A stretch of 64,000 nt of DNA from the NCBI RefSeq assembly GCF_900177705.1, contig NZ_FXBA01000001.1, positions 1,084,720-1,148,719 of the forward strand, written 5' to 3'. Of the stretch, positions 18,941 to 30,041 are shown piece by piece (within the stretch, counting starts at the first letter, position 1; every line of letters starts with the position of its first letter). A program made the position numbers and the translations under genes. The DNA is from Fibrobacter sp. UWB15. Its GTDB lineage: Bacteria; Fibrobacterota; Fibrobacteria; Fibrobacterales; Fibrobacteraceae. The notes beneath the pieces are model-generated. The model saw only the letters and a program-made list of their open reading frames with translations, was not told the DNA's origin and ran no database searches.

Positions 18941-20344
18941 TTACTCGTCGTATTCCGGCGCTTCGAACGAAGTCGGAATGCGCGGCGTACCCTTATCATG
19001 ATGAACGAACGAGAATCCGCTAATCTTGCCCGTTTCACGGTCAACCGTTCCGCTCTGCAACTGGCCATACATGCTTGTCGTACTGCCCGGATTCAATAAC
19101 TTATTGAAGTCTATCACCATATAGTAGCCGTAAACTTCCCAGGTACCCGCCTTGTATTCCACTTTCTTGGTACCCTCGACTGCTTCCAACTTGGAGGTTC
19201 CATCAGCATTCAAGGTAAATGTCCAATTGATATCGTCTCTAGTCGCCACCCATTCGCCGACAAAATCCTCGGCATTTTCATAAGCGTACTCGACATCTTC
19301 AACTGTACAATTCAACTTTTCGCCATTGTACGCCGTAATCGCATCGTCGGTGCCCACGGAATAGGTGAACATCGTACGCGAAGACCCCACATAGTAGAGC
19401 GGGATCATCAACAGCGTGCTGCGCTGGATATCATAGCGACCGGCATTCCAGTTCACTACTTGGCCATCGACCGACGTTTCATAAATATACGAACTGTCGA
19501 AGAACTTGAAGGTCCTCGTAGAATCGCCATCGGCACATTCATAGATTTTCTTCTGAATCGCCTCAGTCTTGGAAACTTTGCCCTTCTGGACAGCGACGCT
19601 AGCCTTAATCGCTTCGCTGTAATCGCCACCGTCTACAGAGTACAGAATTGTGTCGTCTTCATCGGCATTGTCGGCTTCTTTGACGACAAACGAAATCTTG
19701 AAGCCGGCGTCCATTTTTCCTATAATCTTTTTGACGGCATCGGTTTCACTATACTGCAAGCCGGCTTTGTCTTTTTTAAAGCTCACCACGCCACCTGCAA
19801 AATCCGTATAGGTGACCACCCACAATTCGTCCGGAATGCGGAGGGCCAGAACGCCCTGCTTGCTGCCGGTCGACAGGTAGACGGTCTGGTCAAACAGCTT
19901 GAGTTCGTAGTTCTTCTGTAAATCGGTGAGTTTCGCGGCGCGAGCCCCTTCCGGAGTTACTACAGAAGAAGACGAAACTTCAGTGGATGAAGATTCCGGC
20001 GTTTCGCTAGACGAGGACTTCGGGGATTCGCTCGAAGAAGACTTATCTTCGCTTACGCTAGAAGACGACTTGGAATCTTCCTTAACAGAAGACGAGGAAT
20101 TGTCGTCCTTTTCGGAAGAAGAAGACTTCTCCGAAGATTTTTCACTGGACAAGGACTTGTCGCCATCCTTGGACGACGATGACTTGGCGTCGCCCTTTTC
20201 GGAAGAAGAAGAGTCATCGCCTTCTTCAACAGAAGAAGAGGATTCTTCGGTAGAAGGGTCCGCAGAAGCGGAAGAGGAATCGTCGCCGCATGCCGTGAAC
20301 AGGAATGCCGACGAAATCAAAAGAGCTAAAAATTTATTTTTCAT
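18941..20344 (-). CDS. Ser-rich-linker lipoprotein, function unknown
   Basis: 467 aa. Signal peptide and lipobox (FLFTAC). Residues 22-125 are almost only Ser, Glu, Asp, Lys and Pro in SSSS blocks, a typical Fibrobacter linker that spaces a domain from the outer membrane. The remaining 340 residues are a predicted beta-rich domain with repeated 'GTWEVYGYYMVIDF'-like and 'FVGEWVATRDD' segments and no known motif. A TATATTTG box (minus strand, 20349-20356) ends four bases before the ATG, so the mRNA may be leaderless. Confidence 0.8.
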   Translation of the reverse strand: MKNKFLALLISSAFLFTACGDDSSSASADPSTEESSSSVEEGDDSSSSEKGDAKSSSSKDGDKSLSSEKSSEKSSSSEKDDNSSSSVKEDSKSSSSVSEDKSSSSESPKSSSSETPESSSTEVSSSSVVTPEGARAAKLTDLQKNYELKLFDQTVYLSTGSKQGVLALRIPDELWVVTYTDFAGGVVSFKKDKAGLQYSETDAVKKIIGKMDAGFKISFVVKEADNADEDDTILYSVDGGDYSEAIKASVAVQKGKVSKTEAIQKKIYECADGDSTRTFKFFDSSYIYETSVDGQVVNWNAGRYDIQRSTLLMIPLYYVGSSRTMFTYSVGTDDAITAYNGEKLNCTVEDVEYAYENAEDFVGEWVATRDDINWTFTLNADGTSKLEAVEGTKKVEYKAGTWEVYGYYMVIDFNKLLNPGSTTSMYGQLQSGTVDRETGKISGFSFVHHDKGTPRIPTSFEAPEYDE

Positions 20345-20506
20345 GCCACAAATATAGTTTATATAAAACGCGTAAAACAGCGAAATTGGCTCAACAACAA
20401 GTGTTTTTTTGATCTGTACAGGCTATTTTTGGCATTATACGCTATTTAGCCTGTACCACAACAAATCCACGGCGTATTTACGGCGCATTTTAGAGAAAAA
20501 AGCAAA

Positions 20507-20541
20507 CAAAAAAGACTCGTTCAATGAACGAGCCTTTTTTG
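20507..20541 (-). terminator. Rho-independent terminator of FISUMP lipoprotein gene
   Basis: ACTCGTTCA-A-TGAACGAGC with T runs on both strands; it follows the stop of the minus-strand gene at 20572. Confidence 0.85.
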
Positions 20542-20571
20542 TTACAAGTTTGGAATTTAAAGACTAGTAAA

Positions 20572-22311
20572 TTAATCCTTGATGCAACGGACATTGGTGA
20601 CTTCATCGTAGTGGTGGGCGTCTATAGAATAAATTCCCGCCCGACCATCCACCAAAATGAAGAACGCCGCTGCGAAATAATTTGTATTACCGGTGACACC
20701 ACTGGAACTCCAAAAAGCAGCCTCCCTCATGTGGTTATATGCGTTGTCTGCATACACTATATCAGTCATCCAAGTAAAAGAGTTAACATGATGATAACCC
20801 GTACCCAGTGCCGAAAAACCATAGGAATCCAAGCCATTACCATTATTGCCATTTTCATCATCTTCCCAACCACTTGTTGATTTGAGAGCGAGAGAAGCCG
20901 AGTCTCGCCCAAATAAGTCATCATTGCTCAACTGAGTTGCCTTGTGCAATATTTCCCATTCTGTTGAATCAGGCACATGCCAACCAGCGGGACAAACGCC
21001 ACGAACACCTGTTATTGAACAATACGCCACATTACCGCAGCCGTTGGCTGTATTACCAGGGATAATGCCCGCAGAATCCATTGCCGCACTCCGCAAATAA
21101 AAACGACCATATATGTCGCAATTAGCCAAATCATTATTGTAGCAAAAGCTGCTGGAATCCAACGACGATGTTCCTCCAGGATAAGCATAATTCAAATTCT
21201 CAGCCATCCACCACTGGTCTCCAATTTTCACAGTCTTGTATGTATGACCATCGCGTTCATCCGTCAGCGAACCATATTCACAATGGTCTCCGGCTTCTGT
21301 CTTGCAAGGCATAACGCGCGGATCCTTTACGCAACGAACCGAAAGTCCATCATTAAAATGAACACCACCCCCACTACTCCACATTTTGTCAAGTGATTCC
21401 CCATCAGAAGTCCAGTAATCCGCATACACCCCCAACCCATTATAATTACCAGCTACTCTTTTACCCGCAGGCAGTTCAGTAAAACCATAGTCATCCGTAC
21501 CATTGCCCCTACAACGAAAAACATCCGTAGAATTGCTTGGCCCGTCCCAAGTCCAGCCACTGGTGGCCCTAAGCACAGACCAATTGGAATCAACAGCATG
21601 TTTCAAAGCTCGCCATTCTGCAGAACTAGGCATATACCAGCCTTCTGGACACACTCCACGGAAAATCTCGCCATAATAATTATGTTCACAGACCTTACCA
21701 TAGCCACAATTGATCGCCGTATTGCCAAGAATTAAGCCAGCCGAATCCATTGCGGCACTCCACAAATAGAGTCGCCCATATTTATCGCAATACTCTAGAG
21801 AATCATTGTAACAGAAACTGCTGGAATCCAAATCCTTTGTTTTTCCAGGATACGCATAGTTCAAGTTTTCGGCCATCCAAATTTCGGCACCGATTTTCAC
21901 GGTTCTATAAACATGCCCATCGCGAAGGTCGGTCAAGGTGTTCTTTTCGGCATCGTAAACGCTGCCTGCAGAAGCGCCCTTCCCTTTACCAGACTCATTC
22001 TTACCAGAACCATCGTTAGACTGGTTTTTCTTCTGTATTTTCTGAATAGAATCCGTCAATTCAGCATCTACAACCCATTCATCACCATCATAAACGTAGG
22101 CCTTATTTTCGTCTTTCACGTAGGCCGAGGCACCCTCTGACACATCGGTATCGGCAGTCAAATCATCGAAGGAAGAAACCACACAATCAACCATTTCAGA
22201 CACTTCGGATAGTCCCGTATTGTCAGCAGGATTACTCCCACTAGCACCATCGCCCCCGCAAGCAGCAAGGATTAATGCAAAAAATAAAGCGAAAAACAAA
22301 GAATACGGCAT
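20572..22311 (-). CDS. Lipoprotein with two Fibrobacter major paralogous (FISUMP) domains
   Basis: 579 aa. Lipobox LAAC after a short signal peptide. Two FISUMP domains of about 200 residues each (about 125-330 and 345-579). Each starts with RDGHVYRTVKIGAEIWMAEN or its counterpart, continues with YAYPGxxxxLDSSSFCYN and YGRLYLWSAAMDSA, and has GVCPxGWxxPxxxEW. Each ends in VRCVKD or VRCIKD. The role of these domains is not established; the family is greatly expanded in Fibrobacter and presumed cell-surface. Six or more Cys per domain suggest disulfides. Confidence 0.88.
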   Translation of the reverse strand: MPYSLFFALFFALILAACGGDGASGSNPADNTGLSEVSEMVDCVVSSFDDLTADTDVSEGASAYVKDENKAYVYDGDEWVVDAELTDSIQKIQKKNQSNDGSGKNESGKGKGASAGSVYDAEKNTLTDLRDGHVYRTVKIGAEIWMAENLNYAYPGKTKDLDSSSFCYNDSLEYCDKYGRLYLWSAAMDSAGLILGNTAINCGYGKVCEHNYYGEIFRGVCPEGWYMPSSAEWRALKHAVDSNWSVLRATSGWTWDGPSNSTDVFRCRGNGTDDYGFTELPAGKRVAGNYNGLGVYADYWTSDGESLDKMWSSGGGVHFNDGLSVRCVKDPRVMPCKTEAGDHCEYGSLTDERDGHTYKTVKIGDQWWMAENLNYAYPGGTSSLDSSSFCYNNDLANCDIYGRFYLRSAAMDSAGIIPGNTANGCGNVAYCSITGVRGVCPAGWHVPDSTEWEILHKATQLSNDDLFGRDSASLALKSTSGWEDDENGNNGNGLDSYGFSALGTGYHHVNSFTWMTDIVYADNAYNHMREAAFWSSSGVTGNTNYFAAAFFILVDGRAGIYSIDAHHYDEVTNVRCIKD

Positions 22312-22350
22312 TTATAGCCCCCAAAAAAGTTTGTGCAAAATATAAAAAAA

Positions 22351-22410
22351 CTCCCCGCCGGGGGTTCCGTCAGGACAAAAAAAAGAAACCCCGCCGCTTG
22401 GGCAGGGTTC
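22351..22410 (-). terminator. Two hairpins with minus-strand T tracts downstream of gapA
   Basis: The first (22385-22410, AACCCTGCC / GGCGGGGTT, then T8) terminates gapA. The second (CCCCGGCGGGG, 22351-22364) has a T7 tract that runs straight into TATATTTTG, the presumed -7 box of the next minus-strand gene. Confidence 0.75.
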
Positions 22411-22479
22411 CTAAAAGGTTTCTTAGCGGAAGTGCGGAAAACTAAGTGGCGTCCGCACGACTAACGCTATCTAGAAATC

Positions 22480-23559
<1,080 letters not shown>

Positions 23560-23572
23560 TTACCTAAACGGA

Positions 23573-23970
23573 CTAGGTCTTTTCAGCATTTTTTTGAATT
23601 TTTGGGGTCAAACCGCCGCTAGTGGTCGGAAGGGGGACGCCTCCCCCTACTTGCAGCCCCGGCTCCGCCGGGTCTTCCAGCACCCCCTCTGCGGGCGCTC
23701 GCCGCCCCGCAACGCCCCGGCCGCCTGATTTGTCTTCCCCGCGAAGGCGGGGACCTCCTCTCCCATCCGAGAGAAAACGCTCCTGTTTCCAAGCAGCCCA
23801 CGGCTCCAGAAATGTGCTCGTCTCACTCTCGCTACAGCCCCAGCTTAACGCATGGGGCTTTAAGCTCACATGGATTCGGCCTTCGGCCTCTAATGTTCGC
23901 TCAACGACACATTTTCTTACGCCTTAGGGCATGCCCCTCACGCCCTAATTTTATTGTTAAAATTTTTGGT
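23573..23970. other. GC-rich, hairpin-dense intergenic block without a gene
   Basis: About 400 bp with serial short palindromes: GGGGGACGCCTCCCCC, CCCGGCTCCGCCGGG, CCCCGCGAAGGCGGGG, GGCCTTCGGCC. Open frames here are low-complexity and have no ribosome binding sites. Base composition is far more GC-rich than both neighbours. No function assigned. Confidence 0.6.
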
Positions 23971-23977
23971 GATTTAA

Positions 23978-25135
23978 TTAGTTTTCAGACAAAGAGTTAT
24001 TAGCGTCCATTACACAACGGACTGACTGGAACGAGTCCCTTCCCCATTTAATAACAGATGTTTCAGATGAACTTTTTGTAAAACTAGAAGTATAAGTATA
24101 TTTATCTTCTACCGCAGGAAGCCACATATACGTATACTCATGTATACCGGTATATCCATTACCAGTTGGAATAATCGCCAAGCCACCAGCATTGCGCCCC
24201 GCATTCTTTTCCCATAGAATTTGAGAACGTATATCACCCCGAGTATACAACCATTCTCTGCGGTTCATAATATGCCAACCCTCAGGACAAATTCCCTGCC
24301 AACGAATATTCAAGTAATCACTACCCAAAGTTCTTTTATTTTCTTCCGATAAAGCTTTGCAAGCGTCATTACTTTCAATATCAACGGAATCGCAAACCTT
24401 TGGCAAATTCATAGCCTCTGCCCAGGAGTAAAGTCCACCAAAATGGTTATCACAGAACCACTCATCGTCTACATAGCACAATTTTTCTGTCACATTGTCG
24501 TCAAATTTTGTCGTACCGCTAGGGACCATCTTGCCATAATTCAGGTTTTCTGCCATCACGTAAAACGTCGCATGGCTACCGATATCGTCCGTATAGCCAT
24601 GAAATTCTATGTACTTGTACTTATGGCCATCACGCGAATCTTCAAATTCGAAGTATTCACCATCGTAACCGGCAAACAAGCTATCCATATTCGGATGTTC
24701 CTTGTTTTTCTCGATTGCGGCAAGGGAATCTACAACACTTTTACTTTTCGATGAATCAGCGTCCCAAAAGCCGTCCCTACATGTCTCATAAATATACATA
24801 CCAAAAGCTTCATCAATGGTAGTTTCGCCATCTTCGCAAACTGGTTCGAGTTTGAAACTACTACTCGACTTCACCGCCGACGAGCTACTGCTCTTACCAC
24901 CTACAGAGCTATTTCCCTGTTCAGAGCTTGAGGATTTCTTGTCCACCGAGGAACTGGAATTTTTCGAATTTTTTTGAGATGACGAGGAACCGTCTTTGTT
25001 CGACGAACTAGATTCGTTGCCGTCGCTTATAGAAGCACCCGAATCAGGGGACACTGAAGAGGAAGAATCGTCTCCGCATGCAACAAGCATCGTCAGGAGA
25101 ACAGACAGGGCAAGGGCGCTTTTAAAAATCTTCAC
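23978..25135 (-). CDS. Lipoprotein with one FISUMP domain
   Basis: About 385 aa from GTG 25135, which has GGAGG five bases upstream (the upstream ATG has none). Lipobox LVAC, a Ser-rich linker to about residue 85, a short Cys-containing segment (CEDGETTIDEAFGMYIYETC), then one FISUMP domain. That domain begins EDSRDGHKYKYIEFHGY and includes VMAENLNYGKM, GLYSWAEAMNLP, GICPEGWHIMNRREW and SVRCVMD. Probably surface-exposed; role unknown. It diverges from the two-domain paralogue at 20572. Confidence 0.85.
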   Translation of the reverse strand: MKIFKSALALSVLLTMLVACGDDSSSSVSPDSGASISDGNESSSSNKDGSSSSQKNSKNSSSSVDKKSSSSEQGNSSVGGKSSSSSAVKSSSSFKLEPVCEDGETTIDEAFGMYIYETCRDGFWDADSSKSKSVVDSLAAIEKNKEHPNMDSLFAGYDGEYFEFEDSRDGHKYKYIEFHGYTDDIGSHATFYVMAENLNYGKMVPSGTTKFDDNVTEKLCYVDDEWFCDNHFGGLYSWAEAMNLPKVCDSVDIESNDACKALSEENKRTLGSDYLNIRWQGICPEGWHIMNRREWLYTRGDIRSQILWEKNAGRNAGGLAIIPTGNGYTGIHEYTYMWLPAVEDKYTYTSSFTKSSSETSVIKWGRDSFQSVRCVMDANNSLSEN

Positions 25136-25185
25136 AAAACCTCCATTTGTAAAATCCCACTGATTTTTTGCAAAATATAGCAACT

Positions 25186-25212
25186 AAAAAGCCAGCCTTA
25201 CAAGCTGGCTTT
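25186..25212 (-). terminator. Rho-independent terminator after Rpn remnant
   Basis: GCCAGC-CTTACAA-GCTGGC with a T5 tract on the minus strand. Confidence 0.75.
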
Positions 25213-25236
25213 CGTTCTAGAAAAAAAACAACTAAA

Positions 25237-25931
25237 CTATTTTGCAAGACGACTTTGCTGAAGAGCCTCTAGTCGAGTTTGAACTTCCACAATTTTATCT
25301 TCAGAAAGTCCAATTTCGCGAAGAACCGCTTCTGTATCAGCTTTGTTCTGCGCAAGTTTATCTTCTATCTCTTGATGTGCCTCTGCGCGAGCCTGTGCAA
25401 CTTTCTTTTGAGTTTCAGCATGTGCATCCGCAAGGCGCTTGCGGAACACGTCGCCGGCGCTCACAAAGCCGTACTTCTGTCCTACACTTTTGAATGCCAT
25501 TTCCAACTCCTTCAGATAGTCTTCATCAATATACTCCTTTAAATATACATTAATTTTACCCAGAAGAGTAGAACCTTCGTTTGCGGGCAATTTCTGGAAT
25601 GATTCCTTAAACTGTAACAACTTTGAACGAAGATTGTCCTTGTTAAAAGCGTACTTCATCGCGGTAATTCCCATGCCTGTCGCGATGTCTTCGCAAGCGA
25701 GACAATCGCTGTCAGGAATGTCGGCCATGTTCACAAACGAACATGCAAACGGAAGCACGCGACCATGGAAAAATTCCGGGTACCCGTCTTCAAGGTTTTT
25801 CAAAGGATTCCAATTTTCACGTCCGTTATAAAAGATGATTGCCATTGTCGGGAGTCCATCAAACACGCGGTTTTCCTGATGAATCTTCATTACGGATGTG
25901 CACGGCGTGCATTATTTTTCTTTTCAGTCAT
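25237..25931 (-). pseudogene. Rpn-family recombination-promoting nuclease, core deleted
   Basis: The 217-aa open frame (25237-25890) is the C-terminal part of Rpn/transposase_31 proteins: LPTMAIIFYNGRENWNPL, ACEDIATGMGITAMKYAF, then a coiled coil of Ala/Glu/Gln/Lys to the end. The N-terminal PD-(D/E)XK nuclease domain, about 130 residues in full-length relatives, is missing. Just upstream, ATG 25931 with GGAAAA before it starts MTEKKNNARRAHP and hits TAA directly before the open frame. That is the expected start of such a gene, so an internal deletion plus frameshift is likely. Not expected to be an active nuclease. Confidence 0.7.
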
Positions 25932-26129
25932 AGTTTTCCTATTTTCATTGTTATCATCTACCTGGAACCCAAAAACGTCGAAAGGCTCCTCTATATAACA
26001 CGCCAGATTCAGAAAAATTGGGAATTTTGCACCCCTTTTTTAGCAGCCGAACAACGTAAAAAGATTTTTGCTTTTGTATGATACCAAATGTACAATACAA
26101 TCGTTATTCCACTTTGGACTACGAAAAGG

Positions 26130-26153
26130 TGGGGCTCGCGAGCCCCGTTTTTT
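26130..26153 (+). terminator. Hairpin-plus-T-tract just upstream of a promoter
   Basis: GGGGCTCG-CGAGCCCC then GT7. It would stop read-through from upstream; its T tract merges into TATTTTTG, the -7 box of the next gene. Confidence 0.8.
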
Positions 26154-26160
26154 TATTTTT
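26153..26160 (+). promoter_or_regulatory. -7 box TATTTTTG
   Basis: Matches TAnnTTTG and ends six bases before ATG 26167, which has no ribosome binding site. Consistent with a leaderless mRNA. Confidence 0.5.
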
Positions 26161-26166
26161 GTCGTC

Positions 26167-29100
26167 ATGAGCAACCCTTTGTTTAAAAAAATTGGTCGTA
26201 TACCCAGTTTTTGCGCCCCGCTGTTTGGGCTGTTATTTGTTGTTTCTTTAGTTTCTTGTGCCGGCAACGGCCAGCCGCTCACCGAATCGGACCCGCAGTC
26301 CGAAGGTTCACAGGCTGCTAATTCCGGGAGCTACACCGACGATTATTTTAACGAAAGCTCGTCCGCTCCTTCTGGCAGCGCCTCGAATTCCACCCGCAAG
26401 AACGCACCCGGCGCTATCGGGAGCGACGGATTCAGCTTTACGCTGCCCGCAGGTGACTGGGCGCTCGTGGGCGATGACGATGGGAGCGCCCACGAGAGCG
26501 GCGTCCCCTACGAATTTTACAACGCGAGCACGGGACGCCGCGCGGTCCTGGTCGAAATCGAACTCCCGAAGGGCGAACCCATGCGACTCATGGACCGCGC
26601 CCAGATGGAAATGCAGGCTTTTGAAAGCAGCGGCAAGAAGGCGACTCTCGCCGAGACCTACCCCGAAGAAAACTTTGGCGGTACCGGCGTATTCTTCGAT
26701 GTCGCCGGCAAGCGCTACGACAGCCCCTACGAGGCCGTCGGCTTTGTAACAGGCGCTGGGAGCCGCGTGTACACGCTCACCCTTTCCGCAACTGATGTCA
26801 CCCCGGCCGTCGGCGAACTCAAGAACGAATGGAAGGAATTCTTCGCGAACTTCAGCATGCGCGAAACTGCGGCAAGCGAGGGCCCCGAACTTTCGCCGAA
26901 CAACGTGCAAAGCTTTGACTCCCCCACGCTCGGCTACACCTGGGCAGTCAAAGACACCCTCTGGCATCACTGGACAGGTATCGCCCGTCAGAACGACGAC
27001 CCCGACCTGGTGCTCAGCAACAAGGCCGAAGACGTTTCGCTGTTCGTTTACGGGGCAACCGTTGAAAGCGACGCCGTCTCGCAGCAGGATTTGTTCAAGG
27101 TTCTGCTCGTGCGCCTGGGTGTCGACCCCAACAATCCCACACTTGAAATGCACCGCCAAAAGGTCGGCGACCGCTACGCGCAAGACTTTACCCTGACTCA
27201 CGTGGTCAACAAGTTCGACTTCTACTATACAGGCCGCTATTTCTATGACGACGGCCGCGGAATCTTGATTGTGAGCTGGACCCAGGGCGTGAACAAGAAA
27301 AAATACGCCAAGGTCATGCAACATGGTATCGATGGCCTGACCGTGGGCGAAAATCCGGCCGCCAAGAACGCGGCCGCCGACCCCGAATCCGCCAAAAAGC
27401 TCGCCAAGTTCAACGCCGCCATCATGAGCCAGGTGGGCATTCTGCGCCTGCTCGAAAACCAGCCGCTGGTGGCGCTCAGCTACTTTGAACGCGCGAACCG
27501 CATGGACCCCGAAGAGCCTCTCTACCTGATCAACTGCGGATTCGTGTACCAGATGAAGGAACTTTACGGCCCGGGCATCAGCCACTTTGAAAGCCAGCGC
27601 GAACTGGTGCAAAAGAACGGCAAACTGCTCTCGATTTTGGGCGAAATGTACGAAGCCCTGTTCGACTACGGCCGCGCCCGCGAATGTGCCGAAGCAGCCC
27701 TCCGCTACACGCCGAACAATCCGGAATACGTAATCAACTTGAGCGACGCCCTCTGGGGACTCGGTCAGCGAAACCAGTCGCTGGTGGTGGTGCAACGCCT
27801 TTACGACACGCAGCCGAGCAGCCGCCTGGGCGTCTACCTCGCGAAAACTTACATGGGCCTTGACCAGTACGCCGAAGCCGTCGACATTCTTTACCAGGTG
27901 CGCCGCCGCTTTGGCATGAGCGTGGAACTCGGAAGCACCTTGATGGATGCCCTCATGTTCCTTGGCCGCTACGAAGAAGCCCGCGCCATTAGCGAAGAAA
28001 CCTTGGCCAAGGACCGTAACGACTACAAGATTTGGACCACGCAGGGCAAAATTCTCTTTTACAGCCGCAACTACCGCGACGCCGAAAAGTCGCTCACCAA
28101 GGCACTCGCCTTAAAGCCCGATAACGAAGACGCCAAGAGTTTCCTCTCCGCCACGAAGGCATTCCTCGGCAAGGCAGACAACCGCACGCTGCAAAAGCCA
28201 ATTACGCCGGTGGAAGAACGCACCAAGAACCTGAAGGGCCTCCTCAGCGAAAGCGCCAAGAAACAGGGCACCGAAGGCGACTTCCCCGCGGTTGTTCACT
28301 ACAATAAGCAGACCTTGAAAGCCGAAAAGGGCGCGAACTGGGTCCGCACCGACGAAATGCTCATGGAAATCCTCGACATTCGCGGCGCCGCCATTTATCG
28401 CGAATTCACCTTCGACTTCTTGCCGGGATTCGACCGCATTTACCTGAACGCCCTCGAAGTCTACGACAGCAACTGGAACCTGAAGCAGAAGGCGAACCTG
28501 AACGGTGCCTACATTACCTACGCCACCGAAATCGGCGGCCAGAATGAATCGCAGACGGCGCATTTCCCGCTGCAGGAACTGGAGCCGGGCGACTTTATTT
28601 ACCTGCAGTTCAGCCGCACGAATATCGAAAACAAGGGCATGATTCCCTACACCGACTTCATAAGCAGCAAGGACGTCCCTGTAGGCCAGTCCAGCTTCCG
28701 CATTTACGCCGACACCGCCCGTTTTGTGACCGAAGAATACGGCCCGCTCGAAAAGAAGGCCATCAAGGGCGGCATCGAATGGAAGATCGACAATCCGGTC
28801 ATTATCCGCAAGGAACTTTACATGCCCGTGTACCGCGACTTTGGCGCAGGCCTGATGCTTACCGGCAAGCAGGAATGGAAGAACGTGGGCGAAGATTACC
28901 AGAACCTAATCAAGCACCAGTTCAAGCAGGCCGTGAGCGTGCGTGAAAAGGCCCGCGAAGTCCGCGGTAGCAAGGCAAACGACAACGCCGTCAAGGCCAT
29001 CGTGAACTTTGTACGCCACGATATCCGCTACCGCGACATTCGATTCGGTGGCCACAGCCTGATTCCGCAAACCGCCGAAGTCACGCTGAAAAAGCATCAG

Positions 29101-30024
29101 GGCGACTGCAAGGACATGGCGCTCTTGCTCAAGGAAATGCTCGAATCCATCGGCGTCAAGAGCTATCTCACCGCCATTCACCTGACCGAAGAAGGCTTTG
29201 CCGGTCTCCCGACTATCCAGCAGTTCAACCACATGATCCTCTACATTCCGGCGCAAGGTCAAGTCACCGAGCGATGGGTCGACGCCACCGACAAGACCGG
29301 CAACGATCGCCCCGTACCGCTCGACATGGAAGGCAAAGTCGCACTCGTGATCAACGACGACAGCAGCCACGTGGTCACCACGCCGATTTTGGAAGACAAT
29401 CAGGAGCACCAGATTGGCATCGAGCACCGCCTGTTTATCGGAAACGACGGCGCCTGCGAATTCCGCGACTCGATTTCGCTGCAGGGCAAGTTTGCAAGCG
29501 TCATGCGTAACCGCTTCTTTGGCCGCGACGCCAAAGAACAGGAAAAGCTGATGGAAGACTTCCTCGCTTCGGGCATCCCCGACGTAAGCATCGGAAACAT
29601 CCGCATCGAAAACCTCGCCGAATTCAACAAGCCGCTCGCCCTGATTGTGACTTACGCCTCCAAGGGATACTTCGGCCAGAACGGTTCTGAACTCAAGGGA
29701 CGATTCCCGAACGTGTGGGAACGCAGCCTGTTCAAGCTCCCGAAGGTTTCCAAGCGCCACCACCCGATTCGCATGCCGCACGAAACGCAGTTTGCATACA
29801 AATTAAGTGTCACGGCAGCAAGCGGCAAGACAATCAAGATTACTGGCCCGAAGCCGCTTAACCGCGACCCGGATTACGTGAGCTACGAGAAGAATTTCGA
29901 CGGCAAGAACAGCATCAAGTGGACCACCTTCGCACTCTACGCCGACCCGGCTGAATACAACAAGATTCGCGAGGAATGGACCTACTTGCTCAGCGAAACC
30001 AGCCCGATGATTGAGGTGAAATAA
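26167..30024 (+). CDS. Large lipoprotein with TPR, DUF3857 and transglutaminase-like domains
   Basis: 1285 aa. Signal peptide with lipobox (VVSLVSC). Residues about 60-390 hold two domains of a PsbP/MOG1-like pattern (FSFTLPAGDWALVGDD and TLGYTWAVKDTLWHHW). Next is a run of TPR helices (about 400-660, with ALSYFERANRMDPEEPLYLIN and AEKSLTKALALKPDNEDAK). A DUF3857-like beta domain follows (about 700-880), then a transglutaminase-like domain. Its Cys is in HQGDCKDMALLL, its His in FNHMILYIP and its Asp in WVDATDKTG, so the papain-like triad is complete. Probably periplasmic or at the outer membrane; substrate unknown. Confidence 0.85.
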   Translation: MSNPLFKKIGRIPSFCAPLFGLLFVVSLVSCAGNGQPLTESDPQSEGSQAANSGSYTDDYFNESSSAPSGSASNSTRKNAPGAIGSDGFSFTLPAGDWALVGDDDGSAHESGVPYEFYNASTGRRAVLVEIELPKGEPMRLMDRAQMEMQAFESSGKKATLAETYPEENFGGTGVFFDVAGKRYDSPYEAVGFVTGAGSRVYTLTLSATDVTPAVGELKNEWKEFFANFSMRETAASEGPELSPNNVQSFDSPTLGYTWAVKDTLWHHWTGIARQNDDPDLVLSNKAEDVSLFVYGATVESDAVSQQDLFKVLLVRLGVDPNNPTLEMHRQKVGDRYAQDFTLTHVVNKFDFYYTGRYFYDDGRGILIVSWTQGVNKKKYAKVMQHGIDGLTVGENPAAKNAAADPESAKKLAKFNAAIMSQVGILRLLENQPLVALSYFERANRMDPEEPLYLINCGFVYQMKELYGPGISHFESQRELVQKNGKLLSILGEMYEALFDYGRARECAEAALRYTPNNPEYVINLSDALWGLGQRNQSLVVVQRLYDTQPSSRLGVYLAKTYMGLDQYAEAVDILYQVRRRFGMSVELGSTLMDALMFLGRYEEARAISEETLAKDRNDYKIWTTQGKILFYSRNYRDAEKSLTKALALKPDNEDAKSFLSATKAFLGKADNRTLQKPITPVEERTKNLKGLLSESAKKQGTEGDFPAVVHYNKQTLKAEKGANWVRTDEMLMEILDIRGAAIYREFTFDFLPGFDRIYLNALEVYDSNWNLKQKANLNGAYITYATEIGGQNESQTAHFPLQELEPGDFIYLQFSRTNIENKGMIPYTDFISSKDVPVGQSSFRIYADTARFVTEEYGPLEKKAIKGGIEWKIDNPVIIRKELYMPVYRDFGAGLMLTGKQEWKNVGEDYQNLIKHQFKQAVSVREKAREVRGSKANDNAVKAIVNFVRHDIRYRDIRFGGHSLIPQTAEVTLKKHQGDCKDMALLLKEMLESIGVKSYLTAIHLTEEGFAGLPTIQQFNHMILYIPAQGQVTERWVDATDKTGNDRPVPLDMEGKVALVINDDSSHVVTTPILEDNQEHQIGIEHRLFIGNDGACEFRDSISLQGKFASVMRNRFFGRDAKEQEKLMEDFLASGIPDVSIGNIRIENLAEFNKPLALIVTYASKGYFGQNGSELKGRFPNVWERSLFKLPKVSKRHHPIRMPHETQFAYKLSVTAASGKTIKITGPKPLNRDPDYVSYEKNFDGKNSIKWTTFALYADPAEYNKIREEWTYLLSETSPMIEVK

Positions 30025-30041
30025 CTATATTTACGCTCACT

